DNA from: an uncultured Bacteroidota bacterium
GTDB taxonomy: Bacteria > Bacteroidota > Bacteroidia > Flavobacteriales > Flavobacteriaceae
Assembly (NCBI GenBank): GCA_902515395.1
Contig: CABXUL010000003.1
Coordinates: 1-64,000 of the forward strand
Reading direction: 5' to 3'
Length of the DNA: 64,000 bases
Each line of letters opens with the position of its first letter. The first letter of the stretch is position 1. Both the position numbers and the translations under genes were made by a program. The notes beneath the pieces were generated by a model. That model was not told the origin of the DNA and searched no databases. It saw nothing but the letters and a program-made list of their open reading frames with translations. Of this stretch, positions 62,277 through 64,000 are shown in pieces.

Positions 62277-63728
62277 ATGTTAAAACAACAGCTCCAATTA
62301 AAACTTTCTCAGAAACTCTCTCCACAGCAGATTCAATTGATGAAGCTTATTCAGTTATCTACCTTAGACCTTGAACAGCGGATTCAGTCTGAAATTGGAG
62401 AAAACCCAGCATTAGAAAAAGGAAAGGAAATTGAAGTTGATAGTGTCCCATCGGATGAATATGGTGACAGTCAACAAGATCAAAATATAAATACTGAAGA
62501 TATCAATATCGATTCTTACCTCAGTGATGACGAAATACCTAGTTACAGACTTTCATCTAATAATCAGTCCAATGATGAGGATGAAAAAATGATTCCTTTT
62601 TCTGGAAGAGTCAGCTTTCACGAATATTTAGGATCTCAGTTACAAAGTTTAATTTTAGATGATTTTGAGCGACCTATTGCTGAGTTTTTGATTGGTAGCA
62701 TTGACAATAGTGGTTATCTTAGAAGGACAGAAGAAGATCTGATAGATGATTTGGCCTTTACCCAAAATATAGTTGTTAATGAATCTCAATTAAAGTCTGT
62801 ATTGAGTAAAATTCAGTCCTTAGATCCTCCTGGTGTTGGAGCAAGATCACTTCAAGAGTGCCTTTCCATCCAGCTGTCAAGAAAAGAACGGGACAGACCT
62901 TTGATTAGTTTATCAAAGAATATAATCGATAATGCATTTAATGAGTTTTCAAGAAAACACTATAAAAAACTTCAAGATAGATTTAATATTAATGACGAAG
63001 AGCTTAGATCTGTATTTGATGAAATTGCTAAATTAAATCCAAAACCAGGGGGGGCTCTTTCAGAAGGTAGTCAAAATAACCATATTGTCCCAGACTTTTT
63101 ACTTAGCATTGATAATGGAAAGCTTAAGGTTACACTAAACAAAAGAAATATTCCTGATTTAAGAATTTCAAATAGTTACAGGGAAATGTTGTCTGGCTAT
63201 GCTGTCGCACCTGAAAAGAATAAGTCAATGCAAGAGGCAGTATTATTTATCAAACAAAAATTAGATGCTGCAAAATGGTTTATAGATGCTATTGAACAAC
63301 GTTATCAAACTTTATATTTAACCATTAGCGCAATCGTAGAGTATCAAAGTAACTATTTTCTCACGGGAGATGAGCAAAATTTAAAACCAATGATTTTAAA
63401 AGATATTGCAGACAAAATCGAAATGGATATTTCGACAGTTTCGCGGGTAGCAAATAGTAAATATATCGACACTCCATATGGAGTCAAGTTATTGAAAAGT
63501 TTTTTTTCAGAAGGAATGAAAAAGGATGACGGAGAAGATGTATCAACCATTGAAATTAAAAAAATTCTAAAGGATTTAGTTGCCCATGAAAATAAAAAAA
63601 AGCCAGTCACGGATCAAGTAATTTCAATCCTACTGAAAGAAAAAGGGTATAATGTTGCTCGAAGAACAGTAGCAAAGTACAGAGAACAAATGGATATTCC
63701 AGTAGCAAGACTTCGTAAATCCATCTAA
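62277..63728 (+). CDS. rpoN: RNA polymerase sigma-54 factor
   Basis: A 483-residue sigma-54. The N-terminal Gln/Leu-rich activator-interacting region is LKQQLQLKLSQKLSPQQIQLMKLIQLSTLDLEQRIQSEIGENPAL, then an acidic linker, the core-binding domain (LQSLILDDFERPIAEFLIGSIDNSGYL, LDPPGVGARSLQECL, LNPKPGG), and the C-terminal DNA-binding region with the RpoN box ARRTVAKYRE. Full length. No sigma-54 activator is seen in the window. Its stop codon directly abuts the convergent gene's stop. Confidence 0.97.
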   Translation: MLKQQLQLKLSQKLSPQQIQLMKLIQLSTLDLEQRIQSEIGENPALEKGKEIEVDSVPSDEYGDSQQDQNINTEDINIDSYLSDDEIPSYRLSSNNQSNDEDEKMIPFSGRVSFHEYLGSQLQSLILDDFERPIAEFLIGSIDNSGYLRRTEEDLIDDLAFTQNIVVNESQLKSVLSKIQSLDPPGVGARSLQECLSIQLSRKERDRPLISLSKNIIDNAFNEFSRKHYKKLQDRFNINDEELRSVFDEIAKLNPKPGGALSEGSQNNHIVPDFLLSIDNGKLKVTLNKRNIPDLRISNSYREMLSGYAVAPEKNKSMQEAVLFIKQKLDAAKWFIDAIEQRYQTLYLTISAIVEYQSNYFLTGDEQNLKPMILKDIADKIEMDISTVSRVANSKYIDTPYGVKLLKSFFSEGMKKDDGEDVSTIEIKKILKDLVAHENKKKPVTDQVISILLKEKGYNVARRTVAKYREQMDIPVARLRKSI

Positions 63729-64000
63729 CTATAAAATATAAAAAATTAACCCAATTTTTATTGTACTAATATCTGGACTCAATCCGTCAATAAGAATAAT
63801 ATCTCTATTGTAGATACTATTTAAATCATATTCAAATAATAAATTCCAGGTGTTATAACCAAGTGAAATATAAATTGCTGTATTTTGTTTTCTAATGAAG
63901 TCTACCCTTGAGTTTCCACCTGCAAAATAATTGAATTGGGAATTTAAATTAATTTTATACTTAAATCCACCATATAATCTCCAAAACTCAGTTTTGTTTA
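63729..64000 (-). CDS. Outer-membrane beta-barrel protein, C-terminal part (5' end outside window)
   Basis: On the minus strand an open frame runs from the right edge to TAG at 63729-63731, giving 90 residues missing from the ORF track because it lacks a start. It begins with KTEFWRLYGGFKYKINLNS and ends DISTIKIGLIFYIL. The alternating polar/aromatic pattern (YISLGYNTWNLLFEYDL) and the final hydrophobic strand are typical of outer-membrane beta-barrels, possibly a PorP/SprF-like or other porin-like protein. The family cannot be fixed from this fragment. Confidence 0.6.
   Translation of the reverse strand, partial: NKTEFWRLYGGFKYKINLNSQFNYFAGGNSRVDFIRKQNTAIYISLGYNTWNLLFEYDLNSIYNRDIILIDGLSPDISTIKIGLIFYIL

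Overview
The window is a low-GC, gene-dense chromosomal segment of a member of the Flavobacteriia (Bacteroidota), probably marine. The evidence is type IX secretion (T9SS) sorting domains of both type A and type B, a PorP/SprF protein, lipoproteins, Bacteroidota-only families (DUF4271, DUF4296, DUF3098), a mevalonate-pathway isoprenoid route, and repeated matches to the Bacteroidota promoter (TTG, about 19 nt, TAnnTTTG) upstream of genes. I saw no CRISPR array, prophage, insertion sequence or rRNA.

Layout. 1-2030: end of an SGNH hydrolase, an EamA transporter and an NTF2-like lipoprotein. 2100-9410: a surface-adhesin cassette with a minus-strand operon (coiled-coil/TSP3 lipoprotein, PorP/SprF, large BspA-repeat/Ig-like T9SS type B adhesin) and a divergent OmpA-family protein. 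9500-15320: accessory-looking genes (alpha/beta hydrolase, 42-aa basic protein, secreted DNA/RNA nuclease, DUF2237, sulfatase, beta-helix lipoprotein). 15429-17612: four tRNAs in the ancient order Thr-Tyr-Gly-Thr, with hpf, xerC and rpsU upstream; tuf, which normally follows this tRNA cluster, is absent. 17686-22472: acyl-CoA dehydrogenase, AGCS symporter, PspC, rhodanese, and a MarR-YceI pair with a palindromic operator.

22494-28952: a complete seven-gene trp operon (EGDCFBA) preceded by what looks like a transcription attenuator: a strong promoter, a 15-codon leader peptide with tandem Trp codons, and an intrinsic terminator just upstream of trpE. I consider this the most notable regulatory system in the window. 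29028-32764: mevalonate/isoprenoid operon (mvaD, mevalonate kinase, UbiA prenyltransferase) ending in an RluB-like protein whose catalytic motif is degenerate. 33348-38988: ferredoxin plus reductase, NifU-like and Mrp Fe-S factors, an alkyltransferase-like protein, trmB, and a PhoB/PhoR-type two-component system.

39113-50808: a miniature T9SS type A protein beside a LuxE-like ligase, then housekeeping genes (tyrS, pyrC, a dolichyl-phosphate-mannose-synthase-like enzyme, hemD, an Lrp regulator, SemiSWEET, leuS). 50890-63728 is almost entirely plus strand: ftsX, DUF3098, uppP, truB, nadA-nadB-nadC, pyrH-frr, an MMPL exporter, asnS and rpoN. A partial outer-membrane beta-barrel gene enters from the right edge on the minus strand.
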